Shown in pieces: positions 43,938 to 52,518 of a DNA stretch of 64,000 bases (its first letter is position 1; each line of letters opens with the position of its first letter). This DNA is from DASQYE01 sp036389315 (GTDB taxonomy: Bacteria; Acidobacteriota; Blastocatellia; Pyrinomonadales; Pyrinomonadaceae), in the NCBI GenBank assembly GCA_036389315.1, contig DASVQF010000048.1, positions 232,222 through 296,221 on the forward strand. The letters run 5' to 3'. A model generated the notes under the pieces. The model searched no databases and was not told the origin of the DNA. It saw nothing but the letters and a program-made list of their open reading frames with translations. The position numbers were made by a program, and so were the translations under genes.

Positions 43938-45077
43938 TTATACTGTCGTCTCTAGGAACTCAACTTGTGTACGAGCAGAAGCGTGAGCAGTGATGTACGC
44001 GGCAAATACTTCTGCCTGTGTGCGCAGATTATGATCTTGATACCAGTTATAAGCGTTATCGGCCACAACCTGTCCCGCGACTAGGCTCCACTCTCCATCA
44101 TAACGGTCGGCCAGCCAGAAATGGTGATTGTTTCGCAAGTCATCCGCGGTTTGCTCGCGACGGTAAACTCCGACTGGAAGCAGCCGGTGGGCGCAATATG
44201 CGGCAAAGATCGTGGATTTGCTTAGATAGTCAGTCGGATAATCGAAAAACCCGACGATTGCGTCCGACAAAAGAGCACTTATTCTGTGCGCTGGCTGTAC
44301 TCCTGTACGTATCACAGGGATATTATCAACCTGAGTAACATCATGTTCTACAAATGCTCCAATATCAAATACTTCTTCAATACCCAGAGCGCGGCAGGTG
44401 TGCCTCAATGGAGTTAGAGATTTTTTGAAGACAAGTTGCCTATGTCCACGATTTCCAAAAACTATTAACCGTTGCCGCCGCCTGCTGAGAGGTAGAGGTG
44501 TTTGATCAGGTTCCCCAATATTTGAGAAAACGGGTAGCACAGGAATGTCTCGATATTTACCCGGCAACAAACGCCTGAGAATCTCTGCGTACCCGGCTCT
44601 ACTGGTAATAATCTGGCTACTTAAACGCACTAGCCGGGCGGCCAGATTTCTTTGTGTAGGCGACAACCAAAAGGAGCTAGTCCAGCAGGGGCCGGAAGCG
44701 TAAACCTCATGAAACATGACGATAAGGTTTCTTCCCCGCCCTCCACTTAGCCAGCGTTCTAGACCATCTACAAGCCATAAAGGGCATCCCCGTTTAGCAT
44801 AGCCGTAACCAACGTAATGCAACACTACGACCGATGAATCATTACGTCCCTTTGGCAATGAAGAGAGCAAAGCCGAGGCAGAACGAGATGTTATATGTCC
44901 GATTCGAAATCCATCTATAGATGGGGAAGCAGACCATTCTGGGTCACCAACGATAAATTGTGTTTCAGTGCCAAAGGCCAGACGGAGTTGACGGGCTAGG
45001 TTTAAGGCATAGTCGCCTACACCATCAATCGAAGGTGGGAGCCGAGGAACTATTTGTATGACGTTTTGGCGATGCAC
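43938..45077 (-). CDS. Glycosyltransferase-like protein (GT4-type N-terminus)
   Basis: A 379-residue protein whose N-terminus (IQIVPRLPPSIDGVGDYALN) is the GT-B acceptor-domain start. The C-terminal donor site is not canonical: no E-x7-E motif is apparent, only LLSDAIVGFFDYPTDYLSKS in that area. The start is GTG 45077, two bases after the preceding stop. It is either a divergent glycosyltransferase or a partner of one. Call strength is moderate. Confidence 0.68.
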   Translation of the reverse strand: MHRQNVIQIVPRLPPSIDGVGDYALNLARQLRLAFGTETQFIVGDPEWSASPSIDGFRIGHITSRSASALLSSLPKGRNDSSVVVLHYVGYGYAKRGCPLWLVDGLERWLSGGRGRNLIVMFHEVYASGPCWTSSFWLSPTQRNLAARLVRLSSQIITSRAGYAEILRRLLPGKYRDIPVLPVFSNIGEPDQTPLPLSRRRQRLIVFGNRGHRQLVFKKSLTPLRHTCRALGIEEVFDIGAFVEHDVTQVDNIPVIRTGVQPAHRISALLSDAIVGFFDYPTDYLSKSTIFAAYCAHRLLPVGVYRREQTADDLRNNHHFWLADRYDGEWSLVAGQVVADNAYNWYQDHNLRTQAEVFAAYITAHASARTQVEFLETTV

Positions 45078-45079
45078 TT

Positions 45080-46261
45080 TTAGAGATTTGCGCTTTTGGG
45101 GTCTATTATCTGCCGAACCGAATCTGCGCTCTGACGACTTTGGCGCAGTTCATCAAGCCATCTGTGATAAGTATCCTCTAAGCGCTTGACCGCAATATCC
45201 CAACGTAGATTCTGAACACGGATATAACCGCCTTGTGCAATCCTCAAACGTAAAGGCTCATCCTTTAGTAGTTGCTCGACGGCGTTATAAAGGTGCGGAG
45301 AACGAGGTTCATCAAGAAGCATTGCCTCCTCTCCATTCTTGAGATTGAAGGCGAATCCTGTCCGGCTAGCAACCACTGCACAGCCACATGCCATCGCTTC
45401 CGCTGTAACTAACCCAAAGCTTTCGTAGATAGAAGGGACTACGAGGATGGATATTGACTGATATATATCTTGCAATTTTTGTTTGTTTTCGACGAAAGGA
45501 ATAACGTCTATTCTTGAGCACAAGGATGCGGGGAACACAGATTCTTTTGTAAAATCCTTACCGACCCCGATCAATTTAAAAGAGCAGTCCGGGAAATCGA
45601 CGAGTATCTGAGTTATATCTTTGTAGATTATATTTGTACCCTTTCCCGCTTCCCACCTGCCGCAGTAGCCAATCACGGGCTTTCGGTCGAGCTTGGCTCT
45701 TAAACCTAAGTAATCATTCCGCAAACCATATTCAATTGTTATTATGCGCGAATTGTCTTGGTATCCATTTTTCATGGCATAAGAGTGATCGAATTCGCTG
45801 ACAGTCACGAGTCCATCAGCCTGTGTGAACGCTCTCTCAAATAAGGGTGTTTGATTTACTTGATACCATTTACTAGGTTTTCCATCCAGCGATGTAGAGC
45901 CAAAATGTCTGACCCTTAGTGTATTGTAGTGTGTTTCTAAACCATTAGAGTGAGAGACCACCAAAAATTTCCGGCGGGGCATCCTTCTCAAAAGCGATAT
46001 AATCAACCATGATTGTGCGCCATAGAATTCGACAACATCGTATTGTTTGTTGCTCAATTGCCGTAATGTAAAGTAAACCATCCCAAGAGCCTGCTGATAG
46101 CTTCTTGCTTTCCTCAAGCTCGGGAAAGGCATAAAGGAATCAGGGCCGAATAAATCCACCTCATGCCCCCTATCTCGTAAGCCCTGACTAAAATGAAGGA
46201 TTGCGTAACCCGAGCCCTGGTATTCAAGCAGATGACAATTGCTGATCGAGAGTATTCTCAT
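45080..46261 (-). CDS. GT4 family glycosyltransferase
   Basis: A 393-residue GT-B enzyme with RILSISNCHLLEYQGSGYAI at the start, PVIGYCGRWEAGKGTNIIYK at the donor-lobe start and YESFGLVTAEAMACGCAVVA as donor-binding motif. The gene is visibly AT-richer than the flanks of the window. Donor and linkage are unknown. Confidence 0.87.
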   Translation of the reverse strand: MRILSISNCHLLEYQGSGYAILHFSQGLRDRGHEVDLFGPDSFMPFPSLRKARSYQQALGMVYFTLRQLSNKQYDVVEFYGAQSWLIISLLRRMPRRKFLVVSHSNGLETHYNTLRVRHFGSTSLDGKPSKWYQVNQTPLFERAFTQADGLVTVSEFDHSYAMKNGYQDNSRIITIEYGLRNDYLGLRAKLDRKPVIGYCGRWEAGKGTNIIYKDITQILVDFPDCSFKLIGVGKDFTKESVFPASLCSRIDVIPFVENKQKLQDIYQSISILVVPSIYESFGLVTAEAMACGCAVVASRTGFAFNLKNGEEAMLLDEPRSPHLYNAVEQLLKDEPLRLRIAQGGYIRVQNLRWDIAVKRLEDTYHRWLDELRQSRQSADSVRQIIDPKSANL

Positions 46262-46358
46262 ATCAATAGATATAAGACAACTTGCCTTACCCGATGTATG
46301 CCGGTTTAATAGCGGGTCGTTTGGAAAACGAGTGGTGGAATAATACCGAAGGCAGCGG

Positions 46359-47627
46359 TTATTTTTCGAAACAACTGCTCAATGAAGCACGCTCTGGATT
46401 CACTCGCGCAATTTTGTTAATTGAAGCTAATAACTCTACTCTCTGTCGGGTGAGATTGTGATTCTGCTCAAACACTGAGCGGGCATTTTCTTTAAGCTGC
46501 TGTCTGTAATCTTCAGAGCTAAATATGTTGAGGATTCCCTGCATCAAAGCTTTCTCGTTTAATTCATCAACAACCTCGGCGAAATTGTAGGTTCTAGCAT
46601 ACTGCAAAAGACTTGAGTAGGCAGGGGCGCAGATTAGTATTGGTGTCTCGGAAGCCAAGTAGTCAGCCGCTTTAGTCGGAAAGTTTGTCCGTGTGATGCC
46701 TTCCTCTTTCTGCTGAAAGGGGTAGGGTATAAAAAGAATATCAGCCGCGGCAAGGGCGGCTTCCAGCTCTTCCGGCCCCACCCACCCATGAACAACAATG
46801 CGCTCGGAGTCCCATCCCAGCTCGTGCGCTTTCTTCGGGGTCAGATGCATGAACAGGTGTAACTCTAAAGATTTAATCCCCCGATCTTTCATCTTGTCTT
46901 CCTTTACAATCCCGGCAAGCAACGAGAGGCAGTCCATCCCAAAACCGCTCCCCGCATAAACGATTTGAATTCTCTCTTTTTGCGCCCCTTTTTCCCCGCT
47001 ACTTTGTGAATAGCTCACAGGCTTTGGCTCCAGGGCAGGCAGTTGCAGCTCCGCTTCGACATGGTATTGTGACCTCAGCATTTGCTGCATATAAGGGCTC
47101 ACAGCGTAGATGCGCCCGGCCCTTCGGACGACGCTTCCGAACAAACGTTCCGGCTTCCAATACTTAAGAATAGAGGCGCTCTGACGTACCATTTCCACCC
47201 AATCCTCATGCGCGAGCATAATAAAGGGAGTTGATGTCAACGCGGACGCAAGGGCCACAGCCAAGACGAAATCTCCGTGAGCAATGGTCATTATCACATC
47301 AACGCGCTCACGCTTGATTAGCCAGACCGCAGCTAGAACCAGAGTGGGGAGCAACAATAAATCTATCACCTCTTTGATTCGACCGATTCCCCAGCGGCAT
47401 CGAGTCGCCCTGTTTGTTCTGGGAAACAAGTAGTGACGACACTCCAATTTGCCGTTATGCCTTGCTGATTTAAACGCACATCTGGATGTCAAGACGCTGA
47501 TATGTTTGGAAGGATAATCGGCAAGCAGCCGCTTTACCGTGACGGGCCCGCCTCCATTATTTGAGGGTGGGAATTCACAGAAGAAGAGGAGGTTCGGATA
47601 ATTACTACGAGTTTCTTCAGTCCTCAT
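46359..47627 (-). CDS. Glycosyltransferase, GT4-like
   Basis: A 422-residue GT-B-like protein. The N-terminal part has LLFFCEFPPSNNGGGPVTVK, an acceptor-side Gly-rich loop; the later part has IQIVYAGSGFGMDCLSLLAG, VHGWVGPEELEAALAAADIL and NFPTKAADYLASETPILIC, the donor-side fold without a classic E-x7-E. It ends in SSCFEK. Placed 12 bases after the broken epimerase gene. Confidence 0.78.
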   Translation of the reverse strand: MRTEETRSNYPNLLFFCEFPPSNNGGGPVTVKRLLADYPSKHISVLTSRCAFKSARHNGKLECRHYLFPRTNRATRCRWGIGRIKEVIDLLLLPTLVLAAVWLIKRERVDVIMTIAHGDFVLAVALASALTSTPFIMLAHEDWVEMVRQSASILKYWKPERLFGSVVRRAGRIYAVSPYMQQMLRSQYHVEAELQLPALEPKPVSYSQSSGEKGAQKERIQIVYAGSGFGMDCLSLLAGIVKEDKMKDRGIKSLELHLFMHLTPKKAHELGWDSERIVVHGWVGPEELEAALAAADILFIPYPFQQKEEGITRTNFPTKAADYLASETPILICAPAYSSLLQYARTYNFAEVVDELNEKALMQGILNIFSSEDYRQQLKENARSVFEQNHNLTRQRVELLASINKIARVNPERASLSSCFEK

Positions 47628-47638
47628 TCCGCCAGCAC

Positions 47639-48590
47639 TTAACGAAGATCGTAAACGTATCGCATCCAGTCAACAGTCAGCCGCATGCCCCTGCCAAGCC
47701 GTATGGATTTTTATGATCCAAGTCCCTAATCGACTTAGAAATGTCTACTCGCTTGACCTTCGTCGTTAAAATCTCCGACTCTCTATATTCCACAAGTGAC
47801 GGAGAGGCTCCGGTGGTCTTCAGTACCACTTCGGCCAACTCCTCAATTGAGTGGTGATCGTTGCCGCCGATATTATAAGTTTCGCCTGCCTTGAAGTTCT
47901 CGCTGATGTTGGCTAGGGTACGCACCGTGTCGGCCAGGTTGGTCGAGGTGCGGTAATGTCCGCGAAAGACTGTAAATGGCAGATTGTGCAATGCGCAGTA
48001 TAGAAAGCGACAGTTAACAGAGCGATAAGGGCTGTAGTATTCGCCCGGCCCGTAAGTATTAGATAACCGAACTATGACGCTCTCAGTACCATACTGTATG
48101 GCCGAGTTACGAATCTGCATTTCGTTGACCTACTTGGTCATTGCGTAATCGTTCAACTGCTTAATCTCGTACTCATCCATTACAGTCTCGACCATCAGGT
48201 CTGGCCAGTCGCCGTAGACTTCAGACGATGAGAAATGGACGAGCCGGAATTTCAAACGCTCCTGCAAACGGATAACGTTCTTTGTACTGACCGCATTCGT
48301 GCGCCAGAGCGTTTCGTAAAAATCTTCGCCATTCCACCGTCCGAACTCTGCGGCGCAATTATAGACGTAATGAGTGAGCCAAGACTCTCAAGCACGCGCT
48401 TGATTTGCCGGAACTCCCCGATATCGCAACGAGCATACAGAGGAGTCTCAACATCCGTCTTTAAGCTGAACCCGACTTCATCATGTTGATGATTAAGATC
48501 GTATGAAACCACACGATGGCCATTCTGCCGCAGTTCCTTGACGAGACCGGCTCCGACAATCCCTAATCCTCCGGTGATAAGGATGTTCAT
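47639..48590 (-). pseudogene. Broken NAD-dependent sugar epimerase/dehydratase
   Basis: A short-chain dehydrogenase-type nucleotide-sugar epimerase split by three lesions. The intact first part starts MNILITGGLGIVGAGLVKEL (Rossmann Gly motif). A frame change near 48380 is needed to continue into HYVYNCAAEFGRWNGEDFYE, after which the frame runs to DYAMTK (the Y-x3-K catalytic pair) and hits TAG at 48130-48132, where Trp is expected before VNEMQIRNSA. The third segment runs to about 47690, where another frame change is needed to reach GRGMRLTVDWMRYVYDLR and a stop at 47639. With two frameshifts and one nonsense codon it should be inactive unless the sequence has errors. Its loss would remove one sugar-nucleotide step of the locus. 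Confidence 0.8.
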
Positions 48591-48643
48591 ATACCCAATT
48601 CCTGAAGAGAGGTTTGTAAGAATCTGCTGAGACAGGCTTCTTG

Positions 48644-49813
48644 CTATACAGCGTTTGATAGGGCCCGCCACAAACGCTGCCTGTTCATATCTTTGTCTCT
48701 CGTTTTTTTGCCAAACCAGAATGCCCGGAATCCAAGTTCCAGGCGGTATTCAGGTTCATTTAACAATTTCAACACTTCATCCTTTAAATTGCCGGGTGTG
48801 TTAGACGTAACTGTGACGCCTAGATTGTGTCGCTCTACATATTTTACGTTCCCTGCATAAGCTGGGCCATACGCAAGGATGCATCTCCCGGCAGCAAGAT
48901 AATCAGCGAACTTACTGGCTAGCGAGGTTTCAGCTATCGCCTTATGTTCTGGTAAGAAGCTGGATAACATGAGCAGCACGTCATATTGATGTAATGTATT
49001 AACCAGATCACCGGCAGCAACCGGCTTCATGTGTCGCCAGGGAGTTTTATGTTTGTTCTTGAGATGCGACGGCAATTCTTCATGGCTATATATATCAATT
49101 TCGACTTTACCTTCGAGCCCCTGAAGATCATTCAAAACCTGTCTCATAACATCTGCATAATATGAATTTAAGGCACCAGTATAAGCAATTCGTAATGGCC
49201 CACCTTTTCTTATTACCGGCTCAGGATAAGAAACCGGGAAATCAACGGAGTTGTTCAGGACATCGCTTTCACAACCAAAAACTTCCTCGAAGCGCCGACG
49301 CATCTCTTCGCTAATGACAAAGCGTTCACTTGCCCTCTGGAGAATGTCATTGACAAGATGCGAAGCGCCATTGGAATGAAAATAATCGTCCATAAACCAG
49401 ACGACGTATGGCAGTCCGGTATCAGACGCTAATTCCCTACTGACTGATAAATCAACGATACTCTGCGGACATAACAGCAACACATTGATATTTGCCCGCT
49501 CAATGTATGCAGACAACTGCTCTGTGATAGATTTGGTCGATCTTTCTAAGTTTCGTTTTGCAAATTTCTCATTGAATTTCCTGATAAACTTGATTCTGCT
49601 ACCGCCTCTGAGGGCCACGACTCGCGCGCCATCTTCGTACCTACATATCCTGGAAGACAGTTGAGGGAAGGGTGACCAGTGAGGAGCATGATTAGTTGGC
49701 GTTGCATAAAAAACTTCACTTCCGGGTGGGTTTGGTTCTAAAAGATTGTATGCAGTATTCCCTCCGCCTGACCCCGCGGAAACAGTCATCCCTGAAAAAA
49801 ACATGATTCTCAT
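48644..49813 (-). CDS. Glycosyltransferase-like protein
   Basis: A 389-residue GT-B-like protein: IMFFSGMTVSAGSGGGNTAY begins the acceptor domain, VVWFMDDYFHSNGASHLVND follows, and the donor side reads LRIAYTGALNSYYADVMRQV and AETSLASKFADYLAAGRCIL. The donor motif is shortened compared with typical GT4. Donor and acceptor cannot be named. Its 3' end lies 54 bases from the broken epimerase gene. Confidence 0.75.
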   Translation of the reverse strand: MRIMFFSGMTVSAGSGGGNTAYNLLEPNPPGSEVFYATPTNHAPHWSPFPQLSSRICRYEDGARVVALRGGSRIKFIRKFNEKFAKRNLERSTKSITEQLSAYIERANINVLLLCPQSIVDLSVSRELASDTGLPYVVWFMDDYFHSNGASHLVNDILQRASERFVISEEMRRRFEEVFGCESDVLNNSVDFPVSYPEPVIRKGGPLRIAYTGALNSYYADVMRQVLNDLQGLEGKVEIDIYSHEELPSHLKNKHKTPWRHMKPVAAGDLVNTLHQYDVLLMLSSFLPEHKAIAETSLASKFADYLAAGRCILAYGPAYAGNVKYVERHNLGVTVTSNTPGNLKDEVLKLLNEPEYRLELGFRAFWFGKKTRDKDMNRQRLWRALSNAV

Positions 49814-49837
49814 GTCTTTATCGCCTAACGATTACTC

Positions 49838-50131
49838 TTATTGCAATACGTCGAGTTCGTCTACCCAACCTTCTAAATCTTCCATCTCTATTTTCAATGC
49901 GTATTTTTTAATTAGAGTATTTATTTTTTCAACCTTGCCGTATCAACTGAAAGCTCATTCCAGCCTATTCCAGTGTTAGGGATTAAAGCTTCAAATTTAA
50001 ATTGATATGGCAACCCCACACATCGCTTGTTGATAAATATCTTGCTCAAAGTCATGAACTACAAGCAGATTGTTCGGGCTATATTTTGTAACTACCGACT
50101 GGATGATTTTGGCTCTTTCCTCGGTATGGAG
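49838..50131 (-). pseudogene. Degraded coding remnant beside wzt
   Basis: The 321-base gap between wzt and the next glycosyltransferase gene holds three open pieces on the minus strand in successive frames: ERAKIIQSVVTKYSPNNLLV, then YQFKFEALIPNTGIGWNELS, then INTLIKKYALKIEMEDLEGW ending at TAA 49838. They read like one former protein C-terminus interrupted by two frame changes. I do not recognise the family, no start codon is evident, and the stretch is AT-rich. Confidence 0.35.
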
Positions 50132-50134
50132 TTA

Positions 50135-51382
50135 TCAATATTCCGCTATTGCCTGCGCATTAATTGCAATGGAACCAAACCAACGATCAAGCTTTCGGCC
50201 ACCGTAAATAGGTGTTTCTATCACTTCGAATCCGAAAGGCTGGTTAATAAATTCAAACTTATGTTCAGCCATATCTTTGAGATGTATCTCAAGTTGGTAT
50301 GACCCATGCAACAAGGGGAGGCTTGAAATCGAAAATCCGAGGCTACCTTTTTGACCGGCTGGAATCGGAGGTACGGTTCGAAAATCTTTAAAGTCTAAGC
50401 CTGCGAGACGCTGGCCGTCAGAATTAAGGAACCCTATATATAAACCTGGATCTGCGATATATGTTTTTGCGGTGAAGTTAACTTGAACATTAACTGAATC
50501 AAACGTTCTAATGACTGAACTGTTTAAGGAATATATTTTTACGTTATCAACAGAAAAGCTTTCCGTTTCGACCTTGGCGTGCTGGGTATTTGTATAGAGC
50601 TGTTCTGCAAGGTAGCTATCAACAACGCTATTGGTTTCCCCATGGGAAATGATCTTTCCTTTATCTAACACGAAAGCAGTGTCGCAAATACTTCGAACAG
50701 CCGCCATATTATGGCTTACCAATATAATAGTGCGACTAGCTTTGCCGATCTCCTGCATCTTATAAAGACATTTTCTTTGAAATTCAGCATCGCCAACTGC
50801 TAAGACCTCATCAATAACCAATATATCCGGTTCTAAATGAACGGCCACGCCAAAAGCAAGCCGCACGTACATACCACTCGAATACCGCTTGACGGGTGTG
50901 TCGATGAACTTCTCGATGCCGGCAAAAGCTACTATCTCATCAAACTTACGGGTAATCTCGGCTTTTTTCATGCCGAGAATTGCGCCGTTAAGATAGATGT
51001 TTTCGCGGCCCGTTAGTTCGGGATGGAACCCAGTACCAACTTCAAGTAGCGAGCCAACGCGACCACGAATCACTACCTCACCTGCGGTTGGCGCGGTAAT
51101 ACGTGAGAGTATTTTCAGGAGTGTGGACTTGCCCGCCCCGTTGCGGCCAATGATGCCGACGACTTCACCGCGCTTAATTTCAAACGACAGGTCTTTGAGA
51201 GCCCAGAAAGTATTAGACCCTTTCTCTTGCGCGCGTGAAGCACCTCTGAGAGTAGATCGCAGGCGACGGAATGGTGCTTTTACTGTGTCAGTGATGGTCT
51301 CGCGAAGAGCCCCGTAGCGTTCACGTCCACCAATGCAATACTGCTTACCTAAACCTTCGCAACGAATAGCAATATTACTCAT
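50135..51382 (-). CDS. wzt: ABC transporter ATP-binding protein Wzt with C-terminal carbohydrate-binding domain
   Basis: A 415-residue cytoplasmic ATPase of the polysaccharide exporter. Walker A GIIGRNGAGKSTLLKIL lies near residue 80, the ABC signature YSSGMYVRLAFGVAVH and Walker B DILVIDEVLAVGD follow. After about residue 255 there is the extra Wzt C-terminal beta domain (FTAKTYIADPGLYIGFLNSD). In characterised Wzt proteins this domain binds the terminal cap of the finished glycan before export. Its partner Wzm is encoded 16 bases upstream. Confidence 0.93.
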   Translation of the reverse strand: MSNIAIRCEGLGKQYCIGGRERYGALRETITDTVKAPFRRLRSTLRGASRAQEKGSNTFWALKDLSFEIKRGEVVGIIGRNGAGKSTLLKILSRITAPTAGEVVIRGRVGSLLEVGTGFHPELTGRENIYLNGAILGMKKAEITRKFDEIVAFAGIEKFIDTPVKRYSSGMYVRLAFGVAVHLEPDILVIDEVLAVGDAEFQRKCLYKMQEIGKASRTIILVSHNMAAVRSICDTAFVLDKGKIISHGETNSVVDSYLAEQLYTNTQHAKVETESFSVDNVKIYSLNSSVIRTFDSVNVQVNFTAKTYIADPGLYIGFLNSDGQRLAGLDFKDFRTVPPIPAGQKGSLGFSISSLPLLHGSYQLEIHLKDMAEHKFEFINQPFGFEVIETPIYGGRKLDRWFGSIAINAQAIAEY

Positions 51383-51398
51383 AGAAGATGGCTAAAGT

Positions 51399-52268
51399 TT
51401 AGACTATGTCAGCGAAAGTCTGTTCCATGCGGCGGAAGTAGTGAAGACCGCCGAAGAGCAGGAGCAGCACGACGAAGACGGAAACGGCGAGCATCGCTCC
51501 AGGTGGCTCCGACTTGCCAAGCAATGCCCACCGGAACCCCTCCACAACGCCTGCCATAGGGTTCAATCCGTAGAGCGCACGCCACGATTCTGGGATGATA
51601 CTGCTTGGATAAGCCACAGGCGTGGCGAAGAGCCAGAACTGGGTTAGAAAACCGAGCGTATAACGCACGTCGCGGTATTTAACATTGAGCGCCGAAAGCC
51701 ATAACCCGACGCTGAGTGCCGTGATGATGGCAAGCAGTAGGAAGAGGGGTAAAGTTAGGATGGCAAGCTTCGGGATGATACGGTAATAGCTCATCATGCC
51801 TAGTAAGATGATAAAGGCGATGGCGAAATCAACTAAACCGCTGAGTACCGCCGAGATCGGAACAATCAAGCGCGGAAAGTAGACCTTAGTAATGAGCCGC
51901 TCGTTGGCGACCAGACTGTTGCTCGACTCCGAGAGGGCATGGGCAAATAACTGCCAGGGCAGAAGCGCACAATAGACGAAGATCGGATAAGGTATACCAT
52001 CTGATGGTATTCCTCCGAGATGCCCAATGAAGAGGCTGAACACAATCATCATGAAGAAGGGCTGAATGATGGCCCAGGCCGCTCCGAGCACTGTCTGCTT
52101 ATAACGCACTTTGATGTCACGCCAAGTCAGGAAGTAAAGCAGTTCCCGATAATCCCACAGTTCATTTAAACTAATCGAAGTCCAGTTGCCCGGCGGTCTG
52201 ATAGTTAATGAAGGAGTGTCATCACTTACCACAGCCTCTTGAGAATTAATTATCAACTCGGTTTCCAT
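51399..52268 (-). CDS. wzm: ABC transporter permease Wzm (polysaccharide export)
   Basis: A 289-residue inner-membrane permease of the ABC-2 type with about six hydrophobic segments. It shows ELLYFLTWRDIKVRYKQTVL and GAAWAIIQPFFMMIVFSLFI, common to Wzm/TagG/KpsM permeases, and RYTLGFLTQFWLFATPVAYP near the middle. With Wzt it exports lipid-linked glycan to the periplasmic face. A 21-base palindrome lies in its leader. Confidence 0.92.
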   Translation of the reverse strand: METELIINSQEAVVSDDTPSLTIRPPGNWTSISLNELWDYRELLYFLTWRDIKVRYKQTVLGAAWAIIQPFFMMIVFSLFIGHLGGIPSDGIPYPIFVYCALLPWQLFAHALSESSNSLVANERLITKVYFPRLIVPISAVLSGLVDFAIAFIILLGMMSYYRIIPKLAILTLPLFLLLAIITALSVGLWLSALNVKYRDVRYTLGFLTQFWLFATPVAYPSSIIPESWRALYGLNPMAGVVEGFRWALLGKSEPPGAMLAVSVFVVLLLLFGGLHYFRRMEQTFADIV

Positions 52269-52295
52269 TTATCCTGAAGCGATAATTGAGCTGGT

Positions 52296-52316
52296 GCTCT
52301 CCATCAGATGGAGAGC
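52296..52316 (-). promoter_or_regulatory. Perfect palindrome in the wzm leader
   Basis: GCTCTCCATC (52296-52305) is followed by one base and its exact complement GATGGAGAGC (52307-52316), 28 bases upstream of the wzm start. It is not followed by a T-run on either strand, so an operator or attenuator is more likely than a terminator. The rest of the 250-base gap shows no gene. Confidence 0.35.
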
Positions 52317-52518
52317 GGTAGAGAGAATGAGGGCCCTGCCAATTGTAAAGTCAGAGGCTATTTATTTCTACGATTCGTTAATTGGCGGGCAATGATCGAG
52401 CAATAAATCTCCGATATTTTACGGGAAGTTTCAGACGCACGGAGTATAGCGTCGGAAAGATGAGATCGGAGAACCAGCGCAATTTAGTTGTTTCAGAGTA
52501 GGCCAATGAAATTAATGT

